DNA of 64,000 bases from Porticoccaceae bacterium. GTDB lineage: Bacteria > Pseudomonadota > Gammaproteobacteria > Pseudomonadales > Porticoccaceae. Each line of letters starts with the position of its first letter. The stretch's first letter is position 1. Made by a program: the position numbers and the translations under genes. Positions 27,169 through 37,018 of the stretch are shown one piece after another. Below the pieces are notes generated by a model. The model made no database searches and had not been told where the DNA came from. It saw nothing but the letters and a program-made list of their open reading frames with translations. Where the stretch lies: NCBI GenBank assembly GCA_902557735.1, contig CACEBC010000001.1, positions 1 to 64,000 on the forward strand, given 5' to 3'.

Positions 27169-28538
27169 GCCTCTATCGCGCCATCAGATATCGCAACTAG
27201 CGTGTCATCGAGAGACTTCCTGGCCTTGCCAATTAACTCATCAATCTGTTCGTTATTTATCACCAAGGGAGGTGATATGAGCATGGTGTCCCCGGTGGCG
27301 CGCATAACCAGTCCGTTGGCAGTGCAAAAATCTCTACATAACGAGCCAGCCTTTCCGCCCTCGGCTATTCTCGTTCGGGCCTTTTTATCGGCGACCAGCT
27401 CAAGCGCGCCGATTAAACCAAGACCTCTTACCTCCCCAACCAATGGGTGACTTGCAAGTTCCCTCCAACGTGATTGGAGGTATGGTCCCGTCTCCTGCGC
27501 AACTTTTTCAACTAATTTTTCTTGCTCAATAATTTCTAAGTTCTTCAGAGCAACTGCGGCTGCCGCAGGATGCCCAGAATAGGTATAACCATGATTAATT
27601 TCTCCGCCTAATTCCTTCAAAACTTTCGCGACGCGATCACTGACAATCACAGCGCCTATTGGCAAATACCCTGACGATAGCGCCTTGGCTACAGACATAA
27701 AATCAGGTTCTATCTCGAATGTTTGAGAGCCAAACCAGTTGCCTGTTCGACCAAAGCCACAAATAACCTCATCAACGATCAATAAGATATCGTATTTTTT
27801 GCAGATTCGTCGAATCTCGGGCCAGTAACTATCTGGAGGAATGATTACACCACCAGCTCCCTGGATCGGTTCTGCAATAAAAGCGGCGACTTTCTCTGTC
27901 CCGACCTCGACAATTTTTTTCTCCAATTGCTGTGCTCGACGCATGCCAAATTCTTCCAATGGTGAATCACCGCCCTCATCAAACCAGTATGGCTGGTCAA
28001 TGTGCTCAATCCCTGGGATAGGAAGATCCCCTTGTTTGTGCATATATGCCATCCCCCCGAGACTCGCTCCTGCAACCGTGGAACCATGGTAAGCGTTTTT
28101 ACGGCTAATGATTACCGACCTTTCTGGTTGTCCTTGAACCGACCAAAAGTGACGAACTAAACGCAGAGCCGTGTCGTTCGATTCTGAACCAGAACCAGTA
28201 AAAAACACATTATTGAGATGTGAGGGCGCCAAATCTGCTAATTTTTCTGCGAGCTTAATTGCAGGGGGCGTTGTGCACTGGAAAAAACTGTTATAATAGG
28301 GCAACTCCATCATTTGTTGATGAGCAGCGTCGGCAAGCTCTTTGCGGCCGTAACCAACTGCAACGCACCATAACCCAGCCATGCCATCTAAAATCTTATT
28401 ACCTTCATTATCCCAAAGATAAACGCCATCCGCCCTGCTGATTATCCGCGTGCCGCGCTTGTTTAGATCGCCTTGATCAGTAAACGGATGAAAGTGATGT
28501 TTTCTATCCAGGGCTTGGAGTTGGAGTGTGTTGGACAT
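27165..28538 (-). CDS. spuC: Class III aminotransferase, SpuC-like (polyamine/omega-amino acid:pyruvate)
   Basis: A 457-residue PLP enzyme of fold type I. FFTGSGSESNDTA holds the phosphate, D256 (IVDEVICGFGR) contacts the pyridine nitrogen and K285 in SVAKALSSG is the PLP lysine. Overall length and the HPFTDQ, DGMAGLWCV and NHGYTYSGHPAAAA segments match putrescine/spermidine:pyruvate aminotransferases of pseudomonads. Its operon also encodes a gamma-glutamylpolyamine synthetase, PuuD-like hydrolase and aldehyde dehydrogenase, which supports a polyamine role. AGGAG lies upstream of the ATG. Confidence 0.88.
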   Translation of the reverse strand: MSNTLQLQALDRKHHFHPFTDQGDLNKRGTRIISRADGVYLWDNEGNKILDGMAGLWCVAVGYGRKELADAAHQQMMELPYYNSFFQCTTPPAIKLAEKLADLAPSHLNNVFFTGSGSESNDTALRLVRHFWSVQGQPERSVIISRKNAYHGSTVAGASLGGMAYMHKQGDLPIPGIEHIDQPYWFDEGGDSPLEEFGMRRAQQLEKKIVEVGTEKVAAFIAEPIQGAGGVIIPPDSYWPEIRRICKKYDILLIVDEVICGFGRTGNWFGSQTFEIEPDFMSVAKALSSGYLPIGAVIVSDRVAKVLKELGGEINHGYTYSGHPAAAAVALKNLEIIEQEKLVEKVAQETGPYLQSRWRELASHPLVGEVRGLGLIGALELVADKKARTRIAEGGKAGSLCRDFCTANGLVMRATGDTMLISPPLVINNEQIDELIGKARKSLDDTLVAISDGAIEA

Positions 28539-28631
28539 AGCAAATTTCTCCTAGATGAGCAATATATTAAACAGAAAATTGAACATTACCAACTTGCTGA
28601 GACTTAATTTAGCAGTAGCAAACAACATTGA

Positions 28632-30020
28632 TCAAATATTGAGAAGTAAGTGCTCACGCTCCCACGGACTGATCAAACAATTTGATTGCGGAAAAATCAT
28701 TGAGTAAAACCGGGACATCAGGCCCATTGAGCTACTAAACTCGTCATACTCAAAACCCTTGACAGCCAAAAATGCCTCAACAAAATCATTTCCTAAGACT
28801 TTACGGACCTCCTCGGACTCATCTAAAAGTTGCAACGCTTGCTCAAGTGATAGAGGCAAACTCACTTCCTCATCATAAGAACTTCCGTAAAGCGGTGCCG
28901 TCGGCTCAATCGCCATTTTCATTCCCAGATAACCGCTAGCCAGTGTTGCTGCCATCACGAGGTATGGATTAGCATCGACTCCGGCAAAGCGATTCTCCAC
29001 CCTTTTGGAATCTGCTGAGCCAGCAGGAATTCGAATACCCACAGTACGGTTATCATAGCCCCAATTTACGTTAACTGGGGCGGCAGAACCTTTTTTAAAA
29101 CGGCGATATGAATTTGGGTTGGGCGCATATAATGCCATCATAGCATTTGTGTATTTTTGCAGCCCACCGATATAATGACGAAAGAATTTATTTTCATTCC
29201 CGTGTTCATCAATAAAAATGTTCTTACCATCTTCGCTGCGAACAATACTTTGATGGATATGAATAGAACTGCCTGGTTGCCGGTCCATTGGCTTGGCCAT
29301 GAATGTTGCGAAGATGCCATATTTCATTGCCGTTTCATGCAACAGCCTTTTGAACGAGAACACTTGATCCGCAAGATTTACAGGATCACCATGAAGAAAA
29401 TTCATCTCCATCTGCGCTGCTCCCGATTCGTCAACGATTGAGTCCACATCAATCGCCATCGACTCACAATAAAGAAACACCTCTCGCACCAAGGCGTCAA
29501 ACTCTTTTATTGCCTCAATTGTGTATGACTTACGCACTTTTTCCGCCCGACCTGATCGTCCAGTGGCAGGTTGGAGTTTGGAGTCCGAATTAAGACTCTG
29601 GCGAATCAAGTAAAACTCGACCTCCGGAGCAACAACTGGTCGCCAACCCTTTTTCTCGAAAAGACCTATTACTCGCTTTAGCACACCTCGACTGGATAGC
29701 GGATGCATCTTTCCATCATGAGTATGGCAGTCATGAACAATTTGCGCGGTCGGTTTCTCGGCCCAAGGAACCACGCATGCAGATTCGGGATCAGCAGTTA
29801 AAATCATGTCACTGTCGGTAACACCGAGAATATCCTCGAAATCTTCGGGGTAGCCTCCGGTGATCGATTGCAACAATACAGCTTCAGGCAGACGAATATC
29901 TCCCTTTAATAATTTTTCTGTATAAACCAACTTGCCCAAAGAATTACCGTTGATACCTGGAATCAAACATTCGATCTCTTCGAAGTTATGTCGGTTCAAC
30001 CAATCTCTGATGGCGCACAT
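28632..30020 (-). CDS. puuA: Glutamine synthetase-like gamma-glutamylpolyamine synthetase
   Basis: A glutamine-synthetase-fold ligase of about 462 residues. VAPEVEFYLI, the QMEMNFLHGD metal segment, GSSIHIHQS and NSYRRFKKGSAAPVNVNWGYDNRT are intact. Sequence class and neighbours (PuuD-like hydrolase, aldehyde dehydrogenase, SpuC) indicate gamma-glutamylation of putrescine or another polyamine rather than glutamine synthesis. I prefer the ATG at 30020; a TTG at 30026 adds two residues. A second, different ligase of this fold is encoded at 43969-45342. Confidence 0.87.
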   Translation of the reverse strand: MCAIRDWLNRHNFEEIECLIPGINGNSLGKLVYTEKLLKGDIRLPEAVLLQSITGGYPEDFEDILGVTDSDMILTADPESACVVPWAEKPTAQIVHDCHTHDGKMHPLSSRGVLKRVIGLFEKKGWRPVVAPEVEFYLIRQSLNSDSKLQPATGRSGRAEKVRKSYTIEAIKEFDALVREVFLYCESMAIDVDSIVDESGAAQMEMNFLHGDPVNLADQVFSFKRLLHETAMKYGIFATFMAKPMDRQPGSSIHIHQSIVRSEDGKNIFIDEHGNENKFFRHYIGGLQKYTNAMMALYAPNPNSYRRFKKGSAAPVNVNWGYDNRTVGIRIPAGSADSKRVENRFAGVDANPYLVMAATLASGYLGMKMAIEPTAPLYGSSYDEEVSLPLSLEQALQLLDESEEVRKVLGNDFVEAFLAVKGFEYDEFSSSMGLMSRFYSMIFPQSNCLISPWEREHLLLNI

Positions 30021-30078
30021 GGTCAACCCAATAGTACCAAAGTCAGGTTGCTTGCATTATTCTTAAAAAGATAAGGAT

Positions 30079-30837
30079 TCATTCTCGACGAGTTATGCAT
30101 GCACGTTTGAATATATTAAAAATACGCAAATTAAATGGATTTCTAGTAACCTCCCACTCGGGATGCCACTGAACCCCCAGAACAAAACGATCTTTTCCTC
30201 TGAAACGGAAGGCTTCGATCAACCCATCGGTTGCCCGCGCTTCAACCACTAAATCTCCTGCAAGTCTGGATACACCTTGCTGATGGAGACTATTGACTGC
30301 CTGTTTGTCAGAATTACTAATTGACCTCAGCAAACCATCACTTTCTAATTGCACCTCATGCCTCGGGCCATACTGCTTAGCGGGAGGTTCACTAGAATCT
30401 TCACGATGATCCAACAGTCCCTCAACAACTTGGACTTTCTGGTGGAGACTGCCGCCCAAAGCAACATTAATTTCTTGGAATCCGCGACAAATACCGAAAA
30501 CTGGGATGTCCATATCGAGCGCCATTTCAATTAACAGGAAAGCGCTTGAATCTCGCGCCGGATCATGAAACGGTTCTGTAGAGAGCTGATCTCCGTAATG
30601 GTGCGGTTCAATATTGCTATGAGAACCCGTCAAAAGAAGACCCTGTACGCCGCGTAGGTAAGAGTGAAGAAGATCGCGTTCAGCCCATGCAGGAATTAGC
30701 GTAGGAAATGCTTCCATACCCTCCGTAATGGCACGCAAATACTTGTCACCAAGTGAATGGTATGTATGAGCCCCAACCATTTTAGAGTCCGCTAGCACGC
30801 CAATCCTTAATGGCTTTTTGTCGATCGAGTCCTGCAC
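30079..30837 (-). CDS. puuD: Gamma-glutamyl-gamma-aminobutyrate hydrolase (peptidase C26)
   Basis: A 252-residue class I glutamine-amidotransferase-fold hydrolase. C117 in FGICRGFQEIN is the nucleophile; H225 and E227 in GVQWHPEWE complete the triad. LLLTGSHSNIEPHHY and ALGGSLHQ are typical of PuuD. It removes the glutamate from gamma-glutamyl-GABA or a similar product. The start codon is GTG with AAGGG upstream. It lies 27 bases after the aldehyde dehydrogenase gene in operon I. Confidence 0.92.
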   Translation of the reverse strand: MQDSIDKKPLRIGVLADSKMVGAHTYHSLGDKYLRAITEGMEAFPTLIPAWAERDLLHSYLRGVQGLLLTGSHSNIEPHHYGDQLSTEPFHDPARDSSAFLLIEMALDMDIPVFGICRGFQEINVALGGSLHQKVQVVEGLLDHREDSSEPPAKQYGPRHEVQLESDGLLRSISNSDKQAVNSLHQQGVSRLAGDLVVEARATDGLIEAFRFRGKDRFVLGVQWHPEWEVTRNPFNLRIFNIFKRACITRRE

Positions 30838-30863
30838 CTTAAATAAAACCCTTGAGGATAATT

Positions 30864-32297
30864 TTAACCATTACTTAAAGGACGGCTAATAGCTTTAGTT
30901 TCAAGAAAATCCTCTAAACCAAACTCGCCCCACTCGCGACCGTTGCCGGATTGTTTATAACCACCAAAAGGGGAGGTATACACGTGAGGTGCACCATTAA
31001 CGCGTACCATCCCAGCACGAAGTCGACGCGTGACTCGATCTATTCGCTTCTCGTCGTAAGTCTGAACATAGGCCGCCAAACCATAAGCCGTGTCATTGGC
31101 CACATTGATTGCCTCCTCTTCGGTTTCGAAAGGAATTAGTACCAACACGGGTCCAAAGATTTCCTCGCGAGCTATAGTCATTTGATTGTTAACATCGCCA
31201 AAAATTGTTGGCTTAACAAAATAACCCTTTGCAAGTCCGTCAGGCTTCCCAGCGCCACCAGCAACGACTCTTGCACCCTCGTCAATGCCTGTCTGAATCA
31301 GACGTTGAACTTTATCAAAGTGAACGCGACTTACCAGAGGCCCGATGTGTTTGCCATGCTCATGTGATTTTGAGACATCGATAGAATCGGCTGCTTTTCT
31401 GGCGTACTCCATTGCCTCTTGGTAACGATCAGCTGGCACCAACATTCTCGTTGGCGCGTTACATGACTGGCCCACATTTTCCATGCATGCCATGACCCCG
31501 CTGATAACTGCTGTCTCGAGATCGGCATCATCAAAAATGATATTAGGCGACTTCCCTCCTAATTCCAAAGTCACCCGCTTTATGTTCTTAGCGGCAGCTG
31601 TCGAAACGGCGATCCCGGCGCGCGTTGACCCTGTGAAAGAAACCATATCGATATCATCATGGTTAGAAATTGCTGTCCCCACACCAGGACCATCCCCATG
31701 AACCATGTTGTAAACCCCGGCGGGTATGCCAGCCTGATGTACTATTTTGCTGAATAATTGAGCCGACAGAGGTGCAATCTCGCTCGGCTTTAAAACCATG
31801 GTACAACCAGTAGCCAAGGCTGGTGCCACCTTGCAAGCTATTTGATTGATGGGCCAATTCCACGGTGTAATAAATCCACAAACTCCAATGGGTTCTTTCA
31901 CTATCGTGGCGTTGCTTTTTTCAGAATGAAATTCATATTTTTTTAGGGCCTTAAGAGTGGCGGCTATGTGGCCTCGTCCACAATCTGCTTGATCTTCCAT
32001 CGCGAAGTCGATCGGAGCACCCATCTCAATACTTATCGCCTCAGCCATCTCTTCATAATGGCTTTTATAGACCTCCAATAATTTTTCTAATAACGAAATC
32101 CTTTCTTCCGACGTAGAGAAACCAAATTTGCAAAATGCTGTTCGAGCGGCCTTTACCGCAAGATCTACGTCTTCAACGCTTCCAAGACTGACCAAACCTA
32201 CATTTTCCTCAGTGGATGGATTTTCAATAGGGTAATCATTTTCTTTGATCGGACTTACCCATTTACCATCAATATAAAAAGATCGACAATCTCTCAT
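30864..32297 (-). CDS. NAD(P)-dependent aldehyde dehydrogenase (PuuC position)
   Basis: A 477-residue aldehyde dehydrogenase with E245 in LELGGKSPN and catalytic C279 in ENVGQSCNAP, and the FTGSTRAG cofactor loop. First gene of operon I, where it takes the place of PuuC (gamma-glutamylaminobutyraldehyde dehydrogenase). The protein is not especially close to PuuC by eye, so the substrate is inferred from context. A direct repeat of TTAGGCAAT lies 106-136 bases upstream of its ATG. Confidence 0.9.
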   Translation of the reverse strand: MRDCRSFYIDGKWVSPIKENDYPIENPSTEENVGLVSLGSVEDVDLAVKAARTAFCKFGFSTSEERISLLEKLLEVYKSHYEEMAEAISIEMGAPIDFAMEDQADCGRGHIAATLKALKKYEFHSEKSNATIVKEPIGVCGFITPWNWPINQIACKVAPALATGCTMVLKPSEIAPLSAQLFSKIVHQAGIPAGVYNMVHGDGPGVGTAISNHDDIDMVSFTGSTRAGIAVSTAAAKNIKRVTLELGGKSPNIIFDDADLETAVISGVMACMENVGQSCNAPTRMLVPADRYQEAMEYARKAADSIDVSKSHEHGKHIGPLVSRVHFDKVQRLIQTGIDEGARVVAGGAGKPDGLAKGYFVKPTIFGDVNNQMTIAREEIFGPVLVLIPFETEEEAINVANDTAYGLAAYVQTYDEKRIDRVTRRLRAGMVRVNGAPHVYTSPFGGYKQSGNGREWGEFGLEDFLETKAISRPLSNG

Positions 32298-32665
32298 GAT
32301 TTTATCCGTTTTAAGAGAATTATATTCATGTTAACTCAAATCAGGTTTCTACTTTGTCTTTATAACAATGACATCCCAGTGTTCCTGGTAATTTTTTAAG
32401 CCTTAGGCAATCTATTGTTGGTTTTTAGGCAATATATATCTGCTTCGGTAATGCTCACCAACCGTGTATTTTCGTCAATCAAACACGGATTTTAGCTTGA
32501 GCAGAATTCAAGATTTCTTTTGCATCACCTTATGACTTAGCCAGAACAGTAATGCGGGTCTCGCCTGATCAATCAGCAAATAGAGTATCTTTAAAGCGAA
32601 ACCAAAAGTTAGGTGCCCAACCAATAGCCTGACTGATTTCATCAGCTTGATTGGCAAGAGAATAA
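32298..32665. other. Upstream region of operon I (and downstream of MFS gene)
   Basis: No gene. It should hold the promoter of the minus-strand operon beginning with the aldehyde dehydrogenase. The one notable structure is the direct repeat at 32403-32433. Confidence 0.5.
32403..32433 (-). promoter_or_regulatory. Two direct repeats TTAGGCAAT, 22 bases apart
   Basis: Identical nonamers start at 32403 and 32425, so they lie on the same DNA face about two helical turns apart. They sit upstream of the aldehyde dehydrogenase start and look like paired half-sites for an activator or repressor. No companion copies were noticed elsewhere. Confidence 0.4.
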
Positions 32666-34003
32666 CTATTTGTCACTTTGATACCAGATTTTTTCTTTTG
32701 GGAAACGCCGCCAAATAATCAAAATTAAGACTCCAAGCACCGCTAGCATGAGCATTCCAATCAAATCCATTGCTTGTCCTACATCTCCGCTCCGATACTC
32801 TACTTGATTTTTGATGGCGCCTCCAAGTCCTGCTGCGAGCCCTATACAAAGGCTTCCCATCAAACCTGAAGCCCCAGCCGTTGCTCCCTCATGACCAGTT
32901 TGTGTAGCCAGCATCGCTGAAGTGACAAGTGTATTGTAAGTGAGACCCATGGCAAACCCCATTAGACCCCAAGCCGAATAAATGAATCCAATTGGTATAG
33001 AATTTACCGAGACAAGAGCCATCATAAAAAATGCCACTAAAAAAACTAAAGCCCCACTTAATAACGAGTGGCGATGGCTAAAATATCGATCTAAGGTTGA
33101 TTGCAAGAAAGACGCCAAAACCCAAGTGAATGCGGCGCAGGTGAACACCAAGCCGGTTTCAGTAACACCCATTCCCCTGTATTCAATCAAATAAAGCGGA
33201 GTGTATGATTCGACCCCATAAAATACAAAAAACAAACCTCCAAGCAAAATAATGCTCAGGGCAAGCGGTGTTTGTAGCTTCCACCATTTATCAGGTAAGA
33301 CAATGCCAAGAGGTCGCCAAATCAACCAGATAATAGGCGCCAAAAATAACCATGATTGATTCAAAGGTGTCGATGTCAATGCGACCACTAGCGCGCAGCA
33401 AATACCTATACGAAGCGCAGTCCAAAGACCAGAAAAATCAAGGCTGCTCGGTTTTAATCGAAGCAACTTAAGTGGTTTCAATAATATTAGGACTATAGCA
33501 AATAACACTGGCAATTGCAGCCAGAAGAGTCCCCGCCAACTCCAATGCTCTACCAGCAAACCTCCTAGTGCGGGTGCCAACAGAGAAGGGAGAAGCCAAG
33601 CGCTATCGAGCCAAGCAACCATGCGAGATTTCAGATCTATCGGACACAAACGATTGGTGACCGCATATGCCAAAGTAAAGACAATACCACCACCGATGCC
33701 TTGCAAGACCCTAGCAATGATGAACTTGAAAATAGTGTCCGCCATTATTGCCATTAAAAGTCCTACAAAAAAGCATGTGATTGCTATCTGGAATGCTCCG
33801 AACGGTCCGTGACGGTCTATCCAATCTCCGCTCCATGCGGTTGCAACCATTGCAGCCAAAACATAAGAAGAAAGTGTAACTCCATATAGAAGCTCGCCTC
33901 CCAATTCTGAGCTGATAGAGGGGAGGGCGATTACCAAGGCCATTTCATCAAAGGCATGCAGAGAGACAGCCAGTATTAGGCCAATTTGCAGAAGTCGGTT
34001 CAA
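32666..34003 (-). CDS. MFS transporter
   Basis: A 445-residue permease with about 12 hydrophobic segments. The motif between helices 2 and 3 (SGDWIDRHGPFGAF) and ARVLQGIGGGIVFTLAYAVTN with a W-S-W-R-G-L-F-W segment are those of drug:H+ antiporter-like MFS proteins. The start is TTG at 34003, since the first membrane helix begins immediately after it and no ATG lies upstream in frame. It is the third gene of operon II behind two aminotransferases, so import or export of an amine compound is possible. Confidence 0.87.
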   Translation of the reverse strand: MNRLLQIGLILAVSLHAFDEMALVIALPSISSELGGELLYGVTLSSYVLAAMVATAWSGDWIDRHGPFGAFQIAITCFFVGLLMAIMADTIFKFIIARVLQGIGGGIVFTLAYAVTNRLCPIDLKSRMVAWLDSAWLLPSLLAPALGGLLVEHWSWRGLFWLQLPVLFAIVLILLKPLKLLRLKPSSLDFSGLWTALRIGICCALVVALTSTPLNQSWLFLAPIIWLIWRPLGIVLPDKWWKLQTPLALSIILLGGLFFVFYGVESYTPLYLIEYRGMGVTETGLVFTCAAFTWVLASFLQSTLDRYFSHRHSLLSGALVFLVAFFMMALVSVNSIPIGFIYSAWGLMGFAMGLTYNTLVTSAMLATQTGHEGATAGASGLMGSLCIGLAAGLGGAIKNQVEYRSGDVGQAMDLIGMLMLAVLGVLILIIWRRFPKEKIWYQSDK

Positions 34004-34104
34004 TTGTCTTCTCTCAAGAATAATCTATTGCTTTAACCACTGCATTTTTTTCACCGGCCCGACCACCAGACCAAGAATCATCAAGAGTTAATCATATCTA
34101 ATAA

Positions 34105-35427
34105 CTATGCTAAGGCGTCTAGCACGCGCTTCACTGCTCCAAACATACTGCGGATATCCTGTGGTTTTGCATTTAGGAATGGGCAGAATTGCAAAATATC
34201 CATTGTATTTCGAATCACCAAATCTTCGTCCCAAAATAGCCGCTTGTGGACCTCAAGCCCTCTGGTCCCCGGAGCGCTCTCACGGGGTTCTAACTCAATA
34301 GCGGCCATCAAACCAAAGTTTCGGACATCGATCACCCTCGGATGGTCATCAAATTGGTGGGCTTCGTCAGCGAACGTTTCTTCCAATTCTCGCGACTGCT
34401 GAAAACTACCCTCCTCCTCGTATACCTCCAGCGCTGCTATTCCGGCCGCAGCTGCAACCGGATGACCAGAGTATGTGTAACCATGGAATAATTCTGGCAT
34501 ATGTTCAGGGCCACTCATGAAAGTATCATAGATTTCATCCTTTACAAGAACTGCACCCATGGGTATAACGCCGTTCGTGAGTCCCTTCGCACAGGTGATA
34601 ATGTCAGGTGTAACGCCAAATCTCTCGGCCGCAAACGGGGCCCCCACTCGACCAAAGCCTGTGATAACCTCATCGAATATCAGTAAAATACCATGATCGG
34701 TACAAATCTCTCTCAGTCGTTCAAGATAACCTAGCGGCGGCGGAAGAATACCCGTTGCTCCTGCCACCGGCTCGACGATCACTGCTGCAATGCTACCCGC
34801 TTGGTCGTCAGAAACAATTAATTCCTCTAATTCCTCGGCTAAGTGCCCACCCCACTTGGGTTGGCCACGGCTGAAGCCAGCCTCGGTTATATTATGTGTA
34901 TGAGACATATGATCGACTCCACTGATGAGATTGGAGGCAAACATTTTACGATTAGGAGGAATCCCGCCGACCGATATACCACCGAAGTTAACACCGTGGT
35001 ACCCTCGGTGCCTGCCTATCAACCGGGTGCGGTTTTCATGACCCTGCAATCGCTGGAAGGCGAGCGCAATTTTCAGTGCCGTATCAACAGATTCAGAGCC
35101 CGAGTTGGTAAAAAAGCAACGGCCAAAACCCCTCGGCGTGAACTTGGTGAGCTTCTCAGCTAATTCAAAAGCCCTATCGTTACCAAATTGAAACGTAAGG
35201 CATAAATCCAAATTAGCCACCTGTTGCTGCACAGCATCAACAATCTTGGGATGGCAATGCCCTAAACCCGAGGTCCATAAACCGGAAAAACCATCATAGA
35301 GTTTTCTACCATCACTGCTTGTATAGTGGTGACCGTCTGCCGATACAACCATCCGAGGATTTTTTTTGTAGTCTCGATTGCCTGTAAACGGCATCCAGTA
35401 AGCATCTACAGCAGACGAATTCTTCAT
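34105..35427 (-). CDS. Class III aminotransferase (beta-alanine/omega-amino acid:pyruvate-like)
   Basis: A 440-residue PLP enzyme. FFTNSGSESVDTALK, the IFDEVITGFGR aspartate and K281 in CAKGLTNG are present. The N-terminal AYWMPFTGNRDYKKNPRM and DGFSGLWTSGLGHCHP segments match beta-alanine:pyruvate and related omega-transaminases. I prefer the second ATG, at 35427: GGGGAA lies seven bases before it and overlaps the ATG at 35439. Twenty-one bases separate it from the upstream aminotransferase. Confidence 0.88.
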   Translation of the reverse strand: MKNSSAVDAYWMPFTGNRDYKKNPRMVVSADGHHYTSSDGRKLYDGFSGLWTSGLGHCHPKIVDAVQQQVANLDLCLTFQFGNDRAFELAEKLTKFTPRGFGRCFFTNSGSESVDTALKIALAFQRLQGHENRTRLIGRHRGYHGVNFGGISVGGIPPNRKMFASNLISGVDHMSHTHNITEAGFSRGQPKWGGHLAEELEELIVSDDQAGSIAAVIVEPVAGATGILPPPLGYLERLREICTDHGILLIFDEVITGFGRVGAPFAAERFGVTPDIITCAKGLTNGVIPMGAVLVKDEIYDTFMSGPEHMPELFHGYTYSGHPVAAAAGIAALEVYEEEGSFQQSRELEETFADEAHQFDDHPRVIDVRNFGLMAAIELEPRESAPGTRGLEVHKRLFWDEDLVIRNTMDILQFCPFLNAKPQDIRSMFGAVKRVLDALA

Positions 35428-35448
35428 AACGTTCCCCATTTATTAAAA

Positions 35449-36864
35449 CTAGAATCCCGTGACCCCGCTTGGCATAGCCGGGAAGTCACCAACCAATTGT
35501 GCTCCATTCTCAACCTCCTGAATCGCAAATTCCACGATCTCTAGAGCTCGCAACAGGTTTTCCTGACTCATATTCAAGGCCGGGTACATTCGAACAGTCG
35601 GTTCCGTATCGCATATTGCCCAAACTCCATTGATCAGCATCTCGTTCCTGACTGTCCGAGCAATCCAACTATCCTCATAACCCTCATCCAAGTTAGCGGG
35701 ATCCGGATGAGAAAAAGAGATTCCCATTAACAGCCCCAGACACCGAACTTCCCTAACAATAGCATAAGTCTGAGTCCAAGAGGCCATGCGTTCCGCTGCA
35801 AGGCCGGCAAGATCCGCTGCGGAGCTGACAATTCCATCGCGTTGATATATTTCCAACGTCTTCAATCCGGCGGCACACCCTCCGGGCGTACCAGCAAAAG
35901 TACTTCCACTTGATGCGCGAGGATTGTCCCCAAGTATATCATCGCGCGTCGCCACACCAGCGCATGCCTCGATACCTCCCGATAGATTTTTTCCTACGAC
36001 AATCATATCGGGAAGTACTGAGTAGTGATCAATGCCCCACATTCGGCCAGTGCGCCCTAAGCCAGTAAGTACCTCATCAGCGATCATCAACCAACCGAAC
36101 TTGTCACAGATTTTTCGGATTCCCGCAAGAAATGCCTTAGATGGAATCCAGTTACCACCCTCCGCCAGGCCCGGCTCAATTATCACGGCCGCCACGTTGT
36201 CTGCCGGTGCGATGTAATTCGGTATATGTGTCTCCAAATACCACAAACAGTAATCTACGTACTGATCGGGCGACATACCAGCAGGGATATTTTCAGAGTA
36301 TGGGAATGGTGCTTTTAGAACGCCTCCGGCCCAAGGCTCCATGTAAAGGTTATTCTCGCTGCCATATCCGCTCAACATTTTTGTTCCAAGCGACTCCCCG
36401 TGAAAAGCTGAGGTAAAACTTATTATGTAACGGCGTTGAGTATGGCACAGCGCTAGATGAATGGCTGCTTCGACTGCCTCCGTGCCGGACACCTCAAAAC
36501 TAAATCGAGGAAAATGTCTTCTTGGCATGACGTCAGCCAATTGCTCGGCCAATTCGAAGCGCAACGGATGTTCCCAATGATAACCGTATCGGATATGTGC
36601 CTGGTGCACAGCTTCAACCACTTCGGGGTGGCAATTCCCCAGCGGATTTGTCGCCCAACCATTTTGTAGATCGATGTAGCGATTGCCGTCAAGATCCCAA
36701 ACATAATCTCCCTGCGCCCGATCAATTATTATCTGAGCTGGTGGCTTAAACCCTCTTGCCGCCGATTTTTGAGCACTTTTCATGTAGCGCGCGCCATGGC
36801 GAAAAAACGCTTGCCCAGATTCTAGTCGAGATTTCGTTATTGGTCCTGGTAGATCGTACGTCAA
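35449..36864 (-). CDS. Class III aminotransferase, divergent (glutamate-semialdehyde aminomutase-like)
   Basis: A 471-residue PLP enzyme, first gene of operon II. FEVSGTEAVEAAIHLA, MIADEVLTGLGRTG and K292 in VVGKNLSGGIEACAG are the PLP-site motifs. Unlike the other aminotransferases here, it has VSGTEAVE rather than SGSES, as in aminomutases and acetylornithine-type enzymes. The start is TTG at 36864: AGGAGG lies six bases upstream, while an in-frame ATG at 36906 has no ribosome site. It diverges from the TetR-GNAT regulator gene, which probably controls it. Confidence 0.85.
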   Translation of the reverse strand: MTYDLPGPITKSRLESGQAFFRHGARYMKSAQKSAARGFKPPAQIIIDRAQGDYVWDLDGNRYIDLQNGWATNPLGNCHPEVVEAVHQAHIRYGYHWEHPLRFELAEQLADVMPRRHFPRFSFEVSGTEAVEAAIHLALCHTQRRYIISFTSAFHGESLGTKMLSGYGSENNLYMEPWAGGVLKAPFPYSENIPAGMSPDQYVDYCLWYLETHIPNYIAPADNVAAVIIEPGLAEGGNWIPSKAFLAGIRKICDKFGWLMIADEVLTGLGRTGRMWGIDHYSVLPDMIVVGKNLSGGIEACAGVATRDDILGDNPRASSGSTFAGTPGGCAAGLKTLEIYQRDGIVSSAADLAGLAAERMASWTQTYAIVREVRCLGLLMGISFSHPDPANLDEGYEDSWIARTVRNEMLINGVWAICDTEPTVRMYPALNMSQENLLRALEIVEFAIQEVENGAQLVGDFPAMPSGVTGF

Positions 36865-36870
36865 ACATAA

Positions 36871-36876
36871 CCTCCT
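36871..36876 (-). promoter_or_regulatory. Consensus ribosome binding site deciding a TTG start
   Basis: AGGAGG on the minus strand, six bases before the TTG at 36864. It is the best Shine-Dalgarno match nearby and argues against the ATG 42 bases upstream. Confidence 0.65.
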
Positions 36877-36952
36877 GCTTCGACAATTACCCTTTCGCCC
36901 AATCACTTGCCAACGGTTTCACTAAGAGTCATTATACAATCATTCAAAAAAT

Positions 36953-36966
36953 TAAACAGTCATTTA
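36953..36966. promoter_or_regulatory. Candidate operator TAAACAGTCATTTA before the TetR-GNAT gene
   Basis: This 14-mer matches 11 of 14 positions of the palindrome TAAATGTTCATTTA found in the shared element upstream of the Rieske gene. It lies in the 154-base divergent region, 53 bases before the regulator start. Autoregulation by the TetR domain is the inference. Confidence 0.45.
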
Positions 36967-37018
36967 GCGGCGCATACTCGTTCCAGTCTTGCCCGCCTTG
37001 CATAGGAAGAAAAGTAGA

